This document shows, one piece after another, positions 8,305 to 17,211 of a stretch of DNA of 64,000 bases (position 1 is its first letter; each line of letters starts with the position of its first letter). A program made the translations under genes and the position numbers. The DNA is from an uncultured Alphaproteobacteria bacterium. GTDB lineage: Bacteria; Pseudomonadota; Alphaproteobacteria; MPNO01; UBA2964. The stretch is from the NCBI GenBank assembly GCA_951812775.1, contig OX638326.1:3297391-3361390 (forward strand), written 5' to 3'. The notes below the pieces were generated by a model. That model saw nothing but the letters and a program-made list of their open reading frames with translations, did no database searches and was not told where the DNA came from.

Positions 8305-10643
8305 GTCTCGGCGTCTTGAATGGCCTGCCAAATCCGGTGTGGTGTCGCAGGCATATCAATCTGTTTGACGCCGATAGATGCCAAAGCATCCATGATCGCA
8401 TTGATGACCGCGGCGGGTGCCCCTGTTGTGCCACCCTCGCCAGCCCCTTTTGCGCCGAGGGAGTTGGTCGGGCTCAATACTTCATTGAGCGTGCTGTCAA
8501 AGAAGGGAAGATCACGGGCGGTTGGCAGGGCGTAGTCCATAAACGAGCCGGACAGCAATTGCCCCGTCTCGGAGTCATAAACCGTATGCTCGTAGAGCGC
8601 TTGACCGATCCCCTGGGCAATCGCGCCTTGCGACTGACCATGCACAATCATCGGGTTGATCGCCCGCCCTACATCATCAACAACCGTAAAGGCGATGATC
8701 TCAAGCGCACCGGTTTCGGGATCAATCTCGACCTCGCAGACATGGCAGCCATTGGGGTAGGTGACCTCTTCGCTGTCATGCAGGGAGTCGCCGCCAAATT
8801 CCCCGGCGGCACTGTGTTCCGAACTCGTCTCGTCAATAGCGCGCGCGACCTCGAACATACTCACCCGGCGATCCGTGCCGGTAATCGTGTAATGCCCCTC
8901 ATCAAAGGATATGTCGGCGGGGGCCGCTTCCAGCAGATCAGCCGCGGTGCTTAAGCCGGTCTGGATGGCCTTGTCGGCCGCTTCCACTAGCGCGGGCCCG
9001 GCGCGAACGATACTGCGGGAAGCATTGGTGCCGACGCCGGTTTTGAAAAGGTCGGAATCCGACTCAACCATCTCAATGCAATCGACCGAAATACCGAGCT
9101 GTTCAGCAACAATCTGGCGGAAGGTTGTTTCGTGTCCCTGTCCCTGGGCGACAGAGCCGATGCTGAATAGAACCGTATCATTGCCCCGGATAATGACGTT
9201 GCCATACTCCTTGGGAACACCGCCCGCGCCTTCGATATAGTTGCAGACGCCGATGCCTCGCAGTTTGCCACGTTGCTTCGCGTCTTTCTGACGTTTAGGG
9301 AAATTGTCCAAGTCCGCGTTGGCGAGAGCGGTTGTCATGTTGGTCTCGTATTCACCACTGTCATAGGTTGAGCCGACGGGACTGGTATAGGGCATGGCTT
9401 CGGGCGGGACGACATTGCGGCGCCGCAATTCAATCCGGTCGAGGCCGGTTTTTCGGGCAGCTTCATCTATCAGTCGCTCTAGCGTGTAGATCGCTTCAAC
9501 GCGTCCAACACCGCGATAGGACGCGATGGGTGTGGTGTTGGTAAAGACTCCAGCAAGGTTGAGATGCACGTTCGGCGTTTTATAAACACCCGGCAGCATA
9601 TGGGTAACGTTGCGGAGCGCTGTAAACGGTGAGCTGCCGGCGATATAGGCCCCAAGGCTGCAGGTGCCGGACACTTTCAATGCCAGAAAATCGCCGTCGG
9701 CACTCAGCCCGAGCGTACCCTTCAAAATGTAATCGCGGCCCTGATTGGCAGACGCGAACTCCTCGGATCGTGTGGCCAGCCATTTGACAGGGTGGCCCAG
9801 CTTGCGGGCCGCCCACATCACCACGGCATATTCAGGATAGGTGAAGGATCGCGAGCCAAAACCACCCCCGACATCACGTGAGATGACGCGAATGTCTTCA
9901 GGTTTCACTCCGAGGGTATAAGACAACCGCTCACGAGTAACATGAACACCTTGGCATCCAATGTAGAGCGTAAAGCGCTGGGTGTCGGCGTCATAGGCGG
10001 TCAGGGCGCCACGCGGTTCCATGAAACAGATGACAACACGGTTATCGATCACCTCGACGGTTACGACGTGGTCCGCCGCCGCAAGCGCCTTGTCAGTGGC
10101 TGCTTCGTTACCCGCGACCCAGTCGAAGCAGGTATTGTTGGACGCTTGATCCCAAAGTTGGGGCTGTCCATCTTCCCGTGCCGCGGCAGTATCCGTCACC
10201 GAAGGCAAAACTGTGTAACCGACCTGGACTTTTTCGGCTGCTTCAGCAGCGATCTCCGGCGTTTCGGCAATCACCACAGCAACGGCGTCGCCAACATGAC
10301 GGACTTTCTCTCGTGCGAGCGGAAAGTAGGGCGGGCTTGGCATTACCGAACCGTCTTTGTTGGGGTAGAGCGGTCCACGCTCGGCAACATCCGTGAGCAA
10401 AACATTGACGTTGTCAGCTTCCATATCGGCGGCGGTGTAGGCAGCGACTACACCGTCCATTGCCGTTGCTGCTGCGGTGTCGATGTCCCCGAGCGTCGCA
10501 TGGGCATGGGGAGAGCGCACGAACGCCGCGTGCAGCTGCCTCTCCATATTATGGTCGTCGGTAAAGCGGCCCTGTCCGGTAAGAAGACGGTGATCTTCCC
10601 AGCGGGGTAAAGAGATACCGATACCGCTTGCCTGAGTTGCCAT
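8301..10643 (-). CDS. Xanthine dehydrogenase-family molybdopterin-binding large subunit
   Basis: The 780-residue product has all features of CoxL/aldehyde-oxidase-type large subunits: N-terminal DHRLLTGQGRFTDD, the glycine-rich DVGGGFGSR segment, ASYRGVGRVEA, AQGQGHETTFRQ and the catalytic Glu in KGAGEGGTTGAPAA near the C-terminus. Such subunits hydroxylate carbon next to nitrogen or oxidise aldehydes and need a [2Fe-2S] subunit and usually an FAD subunit. Neither is adjacent. It is about 40% alike by eye to the paralogue at 14854. It may contribute to N-heterocycle hydroxylation, given the nearby enamidase-like gene. Confidence 0.93.
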   Translation of the reverse strand: MATQASGIGISLPRWEDHRLLTGQGRFTDDHNMERQLHAAFVRSPHAHATLGDIDTAAATAMDGVVAAYTAADMEADNVNVLLTDVAERGPLYPNKDGSVMPSPPYFPLAREKVRHVGDAVAVVIAETPEIAAEAAEKVQVGYTVLPSVTDTAAAREDGQPQLWDQASNNTCFDWVAGNEAATDKALAAADHVVTVEVIDNRVVICFMEPRGALTAYDADTQRFTLYIGCQGVHVTRERLSYTLGVKPEDIRVISRDVGGGFGSRSFTYPEYAVVMWAARKLGHPVKWLATRSEEFASANQGRDYILKGTLGLSADGDFLALKVSGTCSLGAYIAGSSPFTALRNVTHMLPGVYKTPNVHLNLAGVFTNTTPIASYRGVGRVEAIYTLERLIDEAARKTGLDRIELRRRNVVPPEAMPYTSPVGSTYDSGEYETNMTTALANADLDNFPKRQKDAKQRGKLRGIGVCNYIEGAGGVPKEYGNVIIRGNDTVLFSIGSVAQGQGHETTFRQIVAEQLGISVDCIEMVESDSDLFKTGVGTNASRSIVRAGPALVEAADKAIQTGLSTAADLLEAAPADISFDEGHYTITGTDRRVSMFEVARAIDETSSEHSAAGEFGGDSLHDSEEVTYPNGCHVCEVEIDPETGALEIIAFTVVDDVGRAINPMIVHGQSQGAIAQGIGQALYEHTVYDSETGQLLSGSFMDYALPTARDLPFFDSTLNEVLSPTNSLGAKGAGEGGTTGAPAAVINAIMDALASIGVKQIDMPATPHRIWQAIQDAET

Positions 10644-10764
10644 GATCGGGTGAATTCCTTCCGGACTTTTGGTTCCCCTATTTTCTGCGTTTGTCGCCGC
10701 AAGAGGAAGGGTGGAATGTCAAAAATTTTGCTATAACGATATCGACGATTTCGTTGAGTGCGAT

Positions 10765-11657
10765 ATGACTTTGAAGATCGAGAAACTTGGAAACACATTT
10801 TTTGCTGTGGTGAACGGTGTTGATGCACGCGAGCCAACAGCCCCTGAAGACGTGAGCGCCATAATTGATGCTATCGATGATTATGGTGTCCTGCTGTTTC
10901 CCGGCTAGGTGCTGGATGAAGAACAGCACATGGCGTTCAGTCGTCAATTCGGTGAGCTGGAAGTGACATATCAGAAAGGCCGCAAGCGTCGTCTGCGCGC
11001 GGAATTTGCTGATGCCTCCAACCTTGGATCTGATGGTGAGTTGCTGGCACCGGAGAGAGAACGGGCCAAATATAATCGCGCCAATCAGCTCTGGCATTCG
11101 GACGCTTCCTTCCGCGCTATCCCATCGAAATACTCGCTGCTCTATGCCGAGACGGTGAAACGGAATTTGCGGATGAGCGGGCGGGGTGGGACGCGCTGGA
11201 TCCCGAGAGAAAAGCGCGCGCCGAAAAACTTGTCGCGGGCCATAGCCTGATGACGTCCAGGATCAAAACGGGTTTCAAGACCTTCACGGCGGAAGAAGGA
11301 GTGTCGCTTAAACCGGTGCCCCAGCCTGTCGTGCGCACGCATGATCCAAAAGGCCGCAAGAATCTGTTTCTCGGTTCACACGCCGGTGAAGTCTACGGCG
11401 TTGATCCGGAAGTGGGTACGAAATTTCTCGAAGAACTTCTGGAATTTACGACGCAGCCGCAATTTGTCTATCGCCATAAATGGACTGTCGGCGATCTGGT
11501 GATGTGGGATAACCGTCGCGTCATGCATCGCGGACGGCCTTGGGATGAGAGCGAGCCCCGCGTGATGCGCCGAACAACCCTCGTGGGTGACGGGCCCACC
11601 GTCATTGATGGTGTGCCGTTAAATGAGGCCGAATATCTGCGCCAAAAAGCGTCCTAG
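10765..11657 (+). pseudogene. TauD/TfdA-type 2-oxoglutarate dioxygenase, broken
   Basis: The gene starts MTLKIEKLGNTFFAVVNGVDA. It is stopped by TAG at 10906-10908 in GVLLFPG-stop-VLDEEQHMAF, where homologues usually have Gln or a similar residue. The next segment contains the iron-binding WHSDASF (HxD). The frame changes near 11155-11160: LLYAETV is followed in another frame by ETEFADERAGWDALDPE, apparently missing about five residues, so a small deletion is likely. The C-terminus retains the distal His in VMHRGRPWD and an Arg-rich end. With a nonsense change and a deletion it is probably dead. Alpha-ketoglutarate-dependent dioxygenases of this family act on taurine, 2,4-D and other small acids. 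Confidence 0.85.
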
Positions 11658-12373
11658 TCTTTATAACCTGAACGCATAACCCAATATTCCCACGCTCGGT
11701 CGAGCCCCAAAGGCCCAAGCTGATTAACATTGCACAGCTCAACCTCATTGGGTGTCAGATAGTCGATTTCGCCGCCCAAAAGTTTCGCTTGCATGGTCAT
11801 CTTGGCCGTGGCCTGGAGATAGACCGCTGTCATAACGACCTCCTGGATGTTTCTGCGGGCACAAACACAGCCGTGGCGTTTCATCAGCGCGGCGGCATTC
11901 TCGCTCAGCGTTGCGGCGAGGTCGCGCCCTTGCTCCATTGTGACAACGAGATGATTGGTTTCGCCAAATTTGTCGCGGATATCCCATATCGGGACGTGCG
12001 CGCCCATTGGTGCGCTCATATGCAGGAGAGGCCGGATCAATGTGTTTGTCGCGGCGAAGGGAATGACCTCTTGCGAATGGTTGTGAACAACTGAGTTCAC
12101 ATCGTTGCGCACTTCGTAAATGCCCCCATGGATGGCGCGTTCACCGTAAGGAGTCCGTCCGCGCAGATCACCTATCGGTTCACCATCAAGCCGGAACTCG
12201 ACAATGTCATCCATGGTGATCAGTTCCGGTGCCCGGGAAACCGAAATAAAATAACTCTCAGGGTTGTTAGGATTGCGGACGCTGATATGGCCAAAAGCGT
12301 CGACGACGCCTTCCCGGGCGAGAATACGGTTGGCGATAACCAAATCGCGAATAAGACCAGTGACGTCTTCCAT
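11654..12373 (-). CDS. Class II aldolase/adducin family protein
   Basis: The 239-residue product shows the class II aldolase fold: GVVDAFGHISVRNP near residue 25, SVVHNHS providing two zinc-ligand histidines at about 96-98, and a late MKRHGCVCARR segment in place of the common HG motif. Family members are zinc-dependent lyases or epimerases on sugar phosphates or on ketoacid products of ring cleavage; the substrate is unknown. It ends with a four-base overlap against the broken dioxygenase and sits 22 bases after the enamidase-like gene on the same strand, suggesting a two-gene operon. Confidence 0.88.
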   Translation of the reverse strand: MEDVTGLIRDLVIANRILAREGVVDAFGHISVRNPNNPESYFISVSRAPELITMDDIVEFRLDGEPIGDLRGRTPYGERAIHGGIYEVRNDVNSVVHNHSQEVIPFAATNTLIRPLLHMSAPMGAHVPIWDIRDKFGETNHLVVTMEQGRDLAATLSENAAALMKRHGCVCARRNIQEVVMTAVYLQATAKMTMQAKLLGGEIDYLTPNEVELCNVNQLGPLGLDRAWEYWVMRSGYKD

Positions 12374-12395
12374 AATTAGCTTCCTTCTTGCTTCC

Positions 12396-13580
12396 TCAAC
12401 AGAATGGGCAGCCCGGGCTGTCTATAAAATGCGCGATTTGCATGGGCGGCGGTGTTTGCTCGCTGCGGGTTTCGACAATCACTTTGCCATCAATGATCAC
12501 GAAGGATATGCCGGGCAGATCGCCATGCGCGATGGCGTCAGACAAGGTTTCACCAGCGGAACCCTTGACCGGTCCGGCGCTCACGAGATCAGCTGGGGCG
12601 CCCTCTTCCAATATACCAACATCAAGCCCGTGGGCTTTGGCGGTATTACCGGTGGCAACCGCGATGGCTTCACCGGGGCTGATTTCGCAGATCGAGGAAA
12701 GAAACAGGATATTGCGGAGCATGCCGCGTGGAATGACGCCGGTCCCGCCGGGCGTATCAGTTCCCATGGTCATGCGATCCAGCCGACCCAATTCTTTGAG
12801 GCGCTGTGTCACCAGATAGGTCGAGCGATAATTATTCGATGAACAAATCTCGAGGGCGAATTCCGTATTATCAACCAGCAGATCAAGGTCTTCGTCAGAC
12901 ATCGGTATGGGGCCACCCGAGACATGTGCGGCTATATCGGGTTGCAGCCATTTTAAGGTCTCGAACCCGCATACACGGCTTGAGCCAGATCGTGAGACGC
13001 CACCGGTATGAACCTTTGTACGCAGACCCCGTGCCCATTCGGTGTAGCGGATCGCTTCCTCTTTATTGTCCTCCAACGGAAAGAAGATGAATTTGGTGAG
13101 AATTGCACCAGCATCGGCCAGCCGGTCAAAATGGCTTTCATTCATGCCTGGGACCAATAGGCAGGTCCCGGCATGCACCTTTACACCACCCCACCGGATA
13201 CGACCGGTTGTCGCTCTGGCAACCTCGGCCAGGGAGGTAACAAGATCGGCTGTGAGATTTTCGTAATCGAGTCCCGGTGTATGCAATTCACTGGCGGAAA
13301 TCATCGTTGTACTGCCGCCATGCATATAGTTGGTGATCCAGCCTATTGAGTCCTGCGCCGGGGTCCATTCACCAAAAACCGGATGGATATGGCCATCCAC
13401 CAGACCGGGTAAGACAGCGCAGCTTTCTGCATCAATCGCGGTATCGCACGCTACATCCTCGGGCGGGTTTAGCGTTTTAATCTGCTCATCTTCGATAAGC
13501 AGCGATGAGACGTCCGCCGTCGGTGATTTAATATCGCCGGTAAAGAATTCGCCGATATTGCTGATGAGTGTTGTCGCCAC
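12396..13580 (-). CDS. Enamidase-like metal-dependent amidohydrolase
   Basis: The GTG at 13580 (MATTLISNIGEFFTGD) fits the family start better than upstream codons, which would add basic, non-conserved sequence. The 394-residue product has PGLVDGHIHPVFGEWTPAQ with the HxH metal ligands, GGSTTMISASELHTPG, a lysine-containing strand GVKVHAG, later His ligands in TKVHTGG and AAHVSGG, and TMGTDTPGG carrying the catalytic Asp. These segments recall enamidase of nicotinate fermentation (6-oxotetrahydronicotinate hydrolysis). I judge the amidohydrolase family certain and enamidase activity plausible. It is followed by the class II aldolase gene and divergent from the alpha/beta hydrolase gene. Confidence 0.85.
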   Translation of the reverse strand: MATTLISNIGEFFTGDIKSPTADVSSLLIEDEQIKTLNPPEDVACDTAIDAESCAVLPGLVDGHIHPVFGEWTPAQDSIGWITNYMHGGSTTMISASELHTPGLDYENLTADLVTSLAEVARATTGRIRWGGVKVHAGTCLLVPGMNESHFDRLADAGAILTKFIFFPLEDNKEEAIRYTEWARGLRTKVHTGGVSRSGSSRVCGFETLKWLQPDIAAHVSGGPIPMSDEDLDLLVDNTEFALEICSSNNYRSTYLVTQRLKELGRLDRMTMGTDTPGGTGVIPRGMLRNILFLSSICEISPGEAIAVATGNTAKAHGLDVGILEEGAPADLVSAGPVKGSAGETLSDAIAHGDLPGISFVIIDGKVIVETRSEQTPPPMQIAHFIDSPGCPFC

Positions 13581-13695
13581 GGCCCGCCCCAGTTGTTTTT
13601 CAAGGAAATCGTATCTTAAGGTCCAGCCCTTGTCAGGGGGCGAACGGCACGGCATCTTTCGCCCCAAAGAAATATCATTTCTCAGGGAGAAAATT

Positions 13696-14763
13696 ATGGT
13701 TGCTCGAGCGCCGCAAATCGACACCGTGATCAGCAATTTTACGCCGCGTTTTATCACCAGTGGCGTGCCTCTCGCGGATTTTCAGGAGGCTACCGACGGG
13801 CTGGTAAATTGGGAAGATTGGCTGCCGCGTTGGTCGGCCCGCGCTGAAATTCACGAAGAGATGGGTCGCGAGGCGCTGGCGGCGGGGAGGGGGTTAAGTG
13901 CTGCCGATCATCTGACAACCGCAGCGCTGATCTATCATTTCGCGAAATTTATGGCCGTGCAGTTTCCAGACGACATGCGGGCTACCCATGCGAAAGCCGT
14001 GGAATGTCATCGGCTTGCCTTGCCACATATGGAGCCGCCGGGGGAACGCGTGGCAATTCCGTTCGAGGGGCATGAGCTGTTTGCGAATTTGCGTAAACCT
14101 GTGGGTGTCGAAAATCCGCCGGTGGTGGTTATGGTGCCTGGTTTGGAAGCGACCAAAGAGGAAATTTTTGGATACGCCCCGGCCTTTCTGGCGCGTGGTA
14201 TGGCGACATTGCCGATTGATGGCCCCGGGCAGGGAGAAGCTGAGTATGATCTGCCGATACGTGGTGACTATGAAGTTGTGGCGGCGGCCATTATCGACTG
14301 GATAGAGAAACGGGATGATCTGGATTCCAATCGGGTGGGTATGTTTGGCGTCAGTCTTGGCGGCTACCACGCACCGCGAGCAGCGTCGTTCGAAAAGCGC
14401 ATCAAAGCCTGCGTCGCGATCTCGGGTGCCTATGACTGGGCCGAGAATTGGGATCAGAAGTCAGAGATGAACAAGGAAGTTTTTCGTATCCGGTCCCATG
14501 CCAAAACGCTGGAAGAAGCGCACGAGAATGGCAAGACATTGACGTTGAGGGAGTGTGCAAAAAATATCACCTGCCCGATCTATATCATTGCGGGAGGGTT
14601 GGATCGCATTACGGCAGTTGAGGCCGCAAATCAGCTTGCCTCCGATGTATCCGGGCCAAAAGTGGTATCGATTGTCGAGGATGGGAACCATGTCTGCCAT
14701 AACCGCCCTTATAAGGTCAGGCCGCAGACCGCGGACTGGTTGGCGGAACAACTTAAAGCCTAG
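13696..14763 (+). CDS. Alpha/beta hydrolase of the 2,6-dihydropseudooxynicotine hydrolase type
   Basis: ATG 13696 is preceded by AGGGAGA. The 355-residue product has an N-terminal helical region of about 120 residues (WLPRWSARAEIHEEMGREALAAGRGLSAADH...) typical of the C-C hydrolase of nicotine breakdown (2,6-dihydropseudooxynicotine hydrolase) and of FrsA-like proteins, and then an alpha/beta hydrolase domain with DGPGQGEAEYD, nucleophile Ser in GVSLGGYHAPRAA, and acid/His region AGGLDRIT and DGNHVCHNRP. It is probably a hydrolase acting on a C-C or ester bond of a ring-opened intermediate. It starts a plus-strand run with a molybdenum hydroxylase, binding protein and aminotransferase. Confidence 0.85.
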   Translation: MVARAPQIDTVISNFTPRFITSGVPLADFQEATDGLVNWEDWLPRWSARAEIHEEMGREALAAGRGLSAADHLTTAALIYHFAKFMAVQFPDDMRATHAKAVECHRLALPHMEPPGERVAIPFEGHELFANLRKPVGVENPPVVVMVPGLEATKEEIFGYAPAFLARGMATLPIDGPGQGEAEYDLPIRGDYEVVAAAIIDWIEKRDDLDSNRVGMFGVSLGGYHAPRAASFEKRIKACVAISGAYDWAENWDQKSEMNKEVFRIRSHAKTLEEAHENGKTLTLRECAKNITCPIYIIAGGLDRITAVEAANQLASDVSGPKVVSIVEDGNHVCHNRPYKVRPQTADWLAEQLKA

Positions 14764-14853
14764 TATTTGCGCCGTTTCTGCCGTTGACCCGTAAGAGTTC
14801 ATCAGGCATGTAAAGGGCAACCATACGCTGCCGTATGGATTTGGAGAAAAGAG

Positions 14854-17199
14854 ATGGATGGAGCAATAGGCCAGCCGGTTCGACGCAAGGAAGATCACCG
14901 GCTACTGACAGGTAAAGGCGAGTTTAGCGACGATCATAGCTTGCCCAATCAATGCTGGGCGGTGATGGTGCGGTGCCCCTTCGCACATGCCGCTATTAAA
15001 GGAATTGATACCAACGCTGCGATGGCGATGCCTGGCGTTCTAGGCGTCTTCACGGGTGCGGATTGCGAAGCTGATGGGCTCGGGCAAATTCCGCATAGTC
15101 CTTTCCCCTCCACCCAGTTTGATATGAAGTTGCATGGTGCCGGCGGGAAGGTCGGTGATAACAGCTTTGCCGGAATCAATACTGTCCTTCCGACTGATAA
15201 AGGGCGGTATGTTGGCGAAGGCGTTGCAATCGTGGTCGCTGAAACGAAGGCGTTGGCAGCTGAAGCGGCGGAAGCGGTGGAGGTCGATTACGAAACCCTG
15301 CCAGCTGTGACCCATACGCGCGCTGCGGCCGCAGAAGATGCACCGCAGCTTTATAGTGAGATTCCCGATAACGTTTTTGTCGAAACCTATTTCGGTGACG
15401 AAGCGGCGACCGAGGAAGCCTTTGAGAAGGCTGACCATGTTGTCAAAATGTCGTTTGATATCCCGCGCGTTACCGGCGTGCCCATGGAGCCGCGTTCGGC
15501 TCTCGGCGTCTATGATGCGGAGGCCGATAAATATACCGTCTATGCAGGGAGCGGCGGTACCGTCCGCCAGAAACGCGAGATCGCTTCTGTCCTCGGTGTC
15601 GAAAATAATCAGGTCCGCGTCTATGCGCTCGATGTCGGGGGCAATTTTGGTACCCGCAACCGGTTGTTTGTCGAGTTTCCGCTCGTGGCCTGGGCATCGA
15701 GAAAAGTTGGCCGTCCGGTCAAGCTCACGGTCGAACGATCCGAGGCGTTTGTTAGTGACTATCAGGGCCGTGACCTGATCGTTGATATGGAACTTGCCCT
15801 TGATGCCGATGGCACGTTCCGGGCATTGCGGTCTTCCAACATCAGTAATGTCGGGGCGAAATGCGTATCTCTCTCGCCACTTTCAAAAGGATCGGGAATT
15901 ATCACCGGCTCCTATCGAATTCCCCTGGCGCATCTGCGGTCGCGGGCGACTTTTTCCAACACACCGCCGACCAACGCCTATCGCAGTTCCGGACGCCCGG
16001 AAATTATTTACTGTGTTGAATGCATGGTAGAAAAAACGGCGCGGACGCTGTGTTTTGACCCGATTGAGCTGCGCCGCAAGAACCTGGTTACCGATGAGGA
16101 GATGCCCTACACCAACGCTGTCGGGATGAATTATGACAGCGGGAAGTACGAGCAAAGCCTCGATATGGTCATCAATCTCAATGACTGGGAAGGGTTTGAG
16201 GCTCGTAAATCTGAAGCCAGATCCCGCGGCAAAATCCTGGGCCGGGGCGTTGCGCATTATGTTGAAAGCTCTATCGGAACACCGGTCGAACAGGCAGAAC
16301 TGCATGTCCGCATCGAAGAAGATCGCCTTGATCTGGTTATTGGCACGCAGCCGAGTGGCCAGGGGCATGAAACCAGCTTTGCACAAGTTGCTGCTGAATT
16401 TCTTGGGCTGCCGGTCGAGCAGGTCAATGTCATCGTTGGCGATACAGACATCGTTAAGGTTGGTGGTGGATCGCATTCCGGTCGTTCGATGCGGATGGCT
16501 GGTACGGTGATTGTCAAAGCGTCGGAAGCTCTGATCGAAAAAGGGAAGCGGATTGCAGAGCATGTCTTTGAAGCATCGCTTGCAGACATAGAATTCAAAG
16601 ACGGGGTTTTTGCCATAGCCGGCACTGACCGCCGTCTGACTTTACTGGAACTTGGGGCCGAGGCAGCAAAGGTCGAGTTTCCGGAAGATCTCGCAGACGG
16701 GCTGTCGGTTATCGAAGATAACGAGATGCACACGCCGGTGTTTCCCAACGGATGTCATATCTGTGAGATCGAAATTGATGAGGAAACCGGGGCACCGCAA
16801 ATTGTTCGCTATGCAGCGGTTGATGATGTTGGCCGCGCCATTAATCCACTGATTGTCGATGGTCAGACTCATGGCGGGATCGTCCAGGGTGTTGGTCAGG
16901 CGATGTGGGAAGAATGCGTCTTTGATGAAGACGGTCAGCCGCTGTGTGGTTCCTTCATGGATTATGGAATGCCACGGGCTGATCATTTTCCGCATTTTGA
17001 AACGGCGCTTAACGAAGTGCCGTCACCGACCAATCCACTTGGCGTTAAGGCGGGTGGCGAGGGCGGCACGACACCTGCACCCGCGGCGATTACCAATGCC
17101 GTGGTGAATGCGCTACAAGACTATGGCGTGGAACATATAAAAATGCCGCTGACACCGCTCAAAATCTGGCAGGCGATGCAGGCGGGAACCAAGGGATAG
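14854..17199 (+). CDS. Xanthine dehydrogenase-family molybdopterin-binding large subunit (second copy)
   Basis: The 781-residue paralogue of the protein at 8301-10643. Motifs: RRKEDHRLLTGKGEFSDDH, DVGGNFGTRNR, AYRSSGRPEIIY, PSGQGHETSFAQ and catalytic Glu in KAGGEGGTTPAPAA. Again no [2Fe-2S] or FAD subunit is next to it. The gene lies 12 bases before the solute-binding protein gene and 90 bases after the hydrolase gene, so the likely operon is hydrolase, hydroxylase, binding protein, aminotransferase. Substrate is unknown; hydroxylation of an N-heterocycle fits the context. Confidence 0.93.
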   Translation: MDGAIGQPVRRKEDHRLLTGKGEFSDDHSLPNQCWAVMVRCPFAHAAIKGIDTNAAMAMPGVLGVFTGADCEADGLGQIPHSPFPSTQFDMKLHGAGGKVGDNSFAGINTVLPTDKGRYVGEGVAIVVAETKALAAEAAEAVEVDYETLPAVTHTRAAAAEDAPQLYSEIPDNVFVETYFGDEAATEEAFEKADHVVKMSFDIPRVTGVPMEPRSALGVYDAEADKYTVYAGSGGTVRQKREIASVLGVENNQVRVYALDVGGNFGTRNRLFVEFPLVAWASRKVGRPVKLTVERSEAFVSDYQGRDLIVDMELALDADGTFRALRSSNISNVGAKCVSLSPLSKGSGIITGSYRIPLAHLRSRATFSNTPPTNAYRSSGRPEIIYCVECMVEKTARTLCFDPIELRRKNLVTDEEMPYTNAVGMNYDSGKYEQSLDMVINLNDWEGFEARKSEARSRGKILGRGVAHYVESSIGTPVEQAELHVRIEEDRLDLVIGTQPSGQGHETSFAQVAAEFLGLPVEQVNVIVGDTDIVKVGGGSHSGRSMRMAGTVIVKASEALIEKGKRIAEHVFEASLADIEFKDGVFAIAGTDRRLTLLELGAEAAKVEFPEDLADGLSVIEDNEMHTPVFPNGCHICEIEIDEETGAPQIVRYAAVDDVGRAINPLIVDGQTHGGIVQGVGQAMWEECVFDEDGQPLCGSFMDYGMPRADHFPHFETALNEVPSPTNPLGVKAGGEGGTTPAPAAITNAVVNALQDYGVEHIKMPLTPLKIWQAMQAGTKG

Positions 17200-17211
17200 A
17201 GGAAAAGAATA

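Noticed and set aside
9942..10610. Plus-strand open frame of 222 codons inside the molybdenum hydroxylase gene
   Set aside because: It is antisense to conserved family motifs and has no recognisable domain.
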